Part shown: piece by piece, positions 62,701 through 64,000 of the stretch
Numbering within the stretch: position 1 is the stretch's first letter
Layout: every line of letters begins with the position of its first letter
Assembly: GCF_001700505.1 (NCBI RefSeq)
Contig: NZ_MAPV01000063.1
Span: forward strand, 1-64,000
Reading direction: 5' to 3'
Length of the DNA: 64,000 nucleotides
DNA from: Streptomyces mutomycini
GTDB taxonomy: Bacteria; Actinomycetota; Actinomycetes; Streptomycetales; Streptomycetaceae
Position numbers and translations under genes: made by a program
The notes under the pieces: generated by a model
Told to the model about the DNA's origin: nothing
What the model saw: only the letters and a program-made list of their open reading frames with translations
The model's database searches: none

Positions 62701-64000
62701 CGGCCGCCGGCTCGCGGACCGGCTCGAGGGTCTCGGCGCCACCGTGCGCACGGTCGTGCAGGGAGCCGAGTGGCACCGTAAGAGCGAGCGCGAGTACGTC
62801 CTCGACCCGGCCCAGCCGGACCACTTCCACCGTCTCGCCGAAGCACTGCGCGCGGAGGGCGCCCTGCCCGGCCGGGTGGTGCACTGCTGGAGTGTCGGTG
62901 ACGACGCCGACCGGGCGACGGCGCCCGAGGACGTGCGGGCCCTGCTGCACCGCTCCTTCGACAGCCTGGTCCACTGGGTTCAGGCCACCGAAGCCGAGCT
63001 GATGACGCAGCAGCAGCGCTGGGACGTGCTGTCCACCGAGGTCTACGCCGTCCTCGGGGACGAGCCGCTCTGCCCGCCCAAAGCCACCGTCCAGGGCCTG
63101 TGCAAGGTGCTGCCGCAGGAGTACCCCTCCCTCAGCTGCGTCCAGTTCGACCTGCGCGTCGAAAGCCGGCAAGCCATACCCGGGCTGGTCGACCAGCTGA
63201 TGGCCGACCTGGCCGCCCCGCCCGGCGAACGCACGCTGGCGCTGCGCGGACGACACCGCTGGGCGCCCGCGTACGTGACCGGCGCGCCGCCCTCGCGCGG
63301 TGACTCGCCGGTCCGGACGGACGGGGTGTACCTGATCACCGGTGGCCTGGGGAAGATCGGCCTGCTGATGGCCCGTGCCCTGGCCGACCGGGCGAAGGTG
63401 CGCCTGGTGCTGCTCGGGCGGAAGGGTCTGCCGCCCCGGTCGAGCTGGGCCGATCCGCAGCACCCGGAGGCCGTGCGGTCGGCGATCCGTGCCGTCCAGG
63501 AGATCGAGGCGCTCGGCTCCGAGGTCCTGGTGACCGCCACCGACGTCTCCGACCGCGCGGCCATGCTCGCGCTGAAGGAACGCGTCCTGCGGGAGTTCGG
63601 CCCGCTCAACGGCCTGCTGCACTGCGCCGGTACGACCGGCACGGCGGCTCACCGGGAAGTCGCGGTGCTGGGCGCGGAGGAGGCCTCCTGGCACTTCGCA
63701 CCCAAGCTCTACGGCACCCAGGTGCTGCACGAGGTGCTGGCCGACCAGCAGTTGGACTTCGCTGTCATCAGCTCCTCGATCGCCTCGCTGCTCGGCGGCC
63801 TCGGCTTCGGTGCTTACGCCGCCGCGAACGCCGCGCTCGATGCCTTCGCCCAGCGGCACCACAGTGCCGCCCTGCCCTGGACCAGCGTCAACTGGGAGGC
63901 CTGGTACTTCTCCCACGAGGCCCGGGCGGACTCGGACCTCGGTTCTGCGGTACGCGAGTTGGCGCTCACTCCGGCCGAGGGGCGCCTGGTGGTCGACGGC
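59768..64000 (+). CDS. type I polyketide synthase KS-AT-KR (truncated by the window end)
   Basis: At least 1,411 aa with no stop before the window edge. Ketosynthase (about residues 30-460): DPQHR, ACSTS with the active Cys, HGTATILGDPIE and KTNIGHLDSAAG. Acyltransferase (about 555-880): GHSLGE and FAFHSP, the malonyl-CoA type. No dehydratase follows. A structural reductase half is followed by a ketoreductase with TGGLGKIG (about 1190) and a catalytic region GFGAYAAANAALDAF. An ACP and perhaps more lie beyond the window. With the preceding Asp-like module it would give a beta-hydroxy, gamma-amino acid (statine-like) unit. GAGG precedes the ATG. Confidence 0.95.
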   Translation, partial: MSEYSPELDPTLDAGPVSGPGDDFSEFEDSLDIAIVGMAGRFPGARTVEEYWSNLKAGVCSVTRFEDEELAARGVDAATLADPNFVGAGYVLEDSEKFDAAFFGYSPREAELMDPQHRVLLECAWTALESSGHDAERHDGLVGVYAGAGNNTYLVFNIASQPGAAQILGDKQTVIGNRPDFLASRVSYKLGLEGPALNIQSACSTSLVAVVEACQALLAYQCDTALAGGVAVDGTRSKGYVYRPDGIFSPDGYCRTFDARAQGTVGGDGVGMVVLKRLKDAITDNDHIHAVIKGAALNNDGSRRAGFSAPSAATQARAISTALANADVPAESIGYVELHGTATILGDPIEFSALTSAYSGVRERSCAVGSAKTNIGHLDSAAGVAGLIKSVLAVEHGQLPPTLHFERPNPRIGLDGSPFYVNTELLPWPEGDGPRRAGVSSFGLGGTNAHVILEQAPELPRGAEPADGAEQLLVLSAKSPEALEAATDQLHDHLRAHPELPLADVAFTLQQGRRAFPYRRTLVCGSIEEALEALDARDDGRLLTAAAPEAAHRPVAFMFTGFGTQFPGMARDLYAQETVFRAALDKCAELLEPLLGTDIRDIVLTVDESGTAAPGQPFDFRRLLLQPERSEHPLDQPRLGYPAVFALEYALVELWAAWGVEPEVMIGHSLGEYVAACVAGVFSLPDALRLVAERARLIEEQGEGAMLAVPLSEEAVARYTAADVCLAAVNGPQTCVLSGSVEGIDRVAGEMLADDIATRRLTTRFAFHSPMMDPVVEPYAELVRSVRLNAPAVPFVSNLTGTWITDHEATSPEYWARHVRESVRFADGLGTLWSVPDIAIVEIGPAPTLTPGALQHPGAAGTDRVVVPSLLGAFHGQSDRAALLRAAGQLWLAGRADPFPAMADVRRVPLPGYPFERRTYWLEPGTAQPGGGSAQQRRGTLPQWFYAPSWQRLAAAPRPADADLAAQRWLVFADETGVGRRLADRLEGLGATVRTVVQGAEWHRKSEREYVLDPAQPDHFHRLAEALRAEGALPGRVVHCWSVGDDADRATAPEDVRALLHRSFDSLVHWVQATEAELMTQQQRWDVLSTEVYAVLGDEPLCPPKATVQGLCKVLPQEYPSLSCVQFDLRVESRQAIPGLVDQLMADLAAPPGERTLALRGRHRWAPAYVTGAPPSRGDSPVRTDGVYLITGGLGKIGLLMARALADRAKVRLVLLGRKGLPPRSSWADPQHPEAVRSAIRAVQEIEALGSEVLVTATDVSDRAAMLALKERVLREFGPLNGLLHCAGTTGTAAHREVAVLGAEEASWHFAPKLYGTQVLHEVLADQQLDFAVISSSIASLLGGLGFGAYAAANAALDAFAQRHHSAALPWTSVNWEAWYFSHEARADSDLGSAVRELALTPAEGRLVVDG

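Noticed and set aside
1-64000. rRNA, tRNA, CRISPR array, integrase or phage genes
   Set aside because: None could be found by reading the sequence. The only mobile-element signal is the MITE-like element at 41101-41303.

Overview
The window is high-GC DNA with the codon bias and long overlapping spurious frames typical of Streptomyces. Gene content agrees: leaderless starts, a DUF5134 membrane protein, a xylo-oligosaccharide ABC locus, Ung, and a large NRPS/PKS cluster. No rRNA, tRNA or CRISPR array was seen.

Positions 1-24,000 look like ordinary chromosome. In order: DUF5134 protein, M56 peptidase, PAP2 phosphatase, HAD hydrolase, ArsR regulator and methyltransferase. Next comes a GH3/ABC-transporter operon with a divergent LacI regulator. 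It matches the layout of Streptomyces bxlEFGA/bxlR, and CGAA-N3-TTCG operators lie at its promoter and beyond its 3' end. Then follow a GNAT acetyltransferase, a BNR-repeat protein, a universal stress protein, an APC transporter, a saccharopine-dehydrogenase-like protein, Ung, a BadF-type kinase, a CbiX-like protein, a lactonase and a FUSC transporter. The FUSC gene is preceded by an attenuator-like leader. Next to it is a self-contained unit (promoter, RBS, 12-codon ORF, terminator) at 24,016-24,169.

From about 24.2 kb to the right edge lies a fragmented hybrid NRPS-PKS cluster that continues past the window. Left arm: a free-standing condensation protein and an FkbI-type acyl-CoA dehydrogenase (minus strand). 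Then, on the plus strand, come an asymmetric heterodimeric ABC exporter, a threonine-synthase-like PLP enzyme, and an A-MT-PCP-TE NRPS whose A domain reads as serine-specific and is interrupted by an FkbM-type methyltransferase. The central minus-strand operon (51.3 to 36.5 kb) encodes a condensation protein, MbtH, a type II thioesterase, PCP-C-A-PCP, PCP-TE, acyl-CoA dehydrogenase, 3-hydroxyacyl-CoA dehydrogenase, FkbJ-type ACP, an aminoacyl-tRNA-synthetase-like ligase, PCP-C-AT and a thiol dioxygenase. A ~200-bp MITE-like element separates the ACP gene from the ligase gene. Right arm: a TauD-type oxygenase, a free ACP with a strong promoter, an O-carbamoyltransferase, a methyltransferase, a PCP-bearing NRPS with an aspartate-like A-domain code, and a KS-AT-KR polyketide synthase cut by the window end.

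The ACP, hydroxyacyl-CoA dehydrogenase and acyl-CoA dehydrogenase set is the one used to make hydroxymalonyl-, methoxymalonyl- or aminomalonyl-ACP extender units. Here an aaRS-like ligase sits where colibactin and zwittermicin use a serine adenylation domain. My reading is that the cluster makes a carbamoylated, methylated and hydroxylated peptide-polyketide with at least one unusual extender unit. I do not recognise it as a known cluster.
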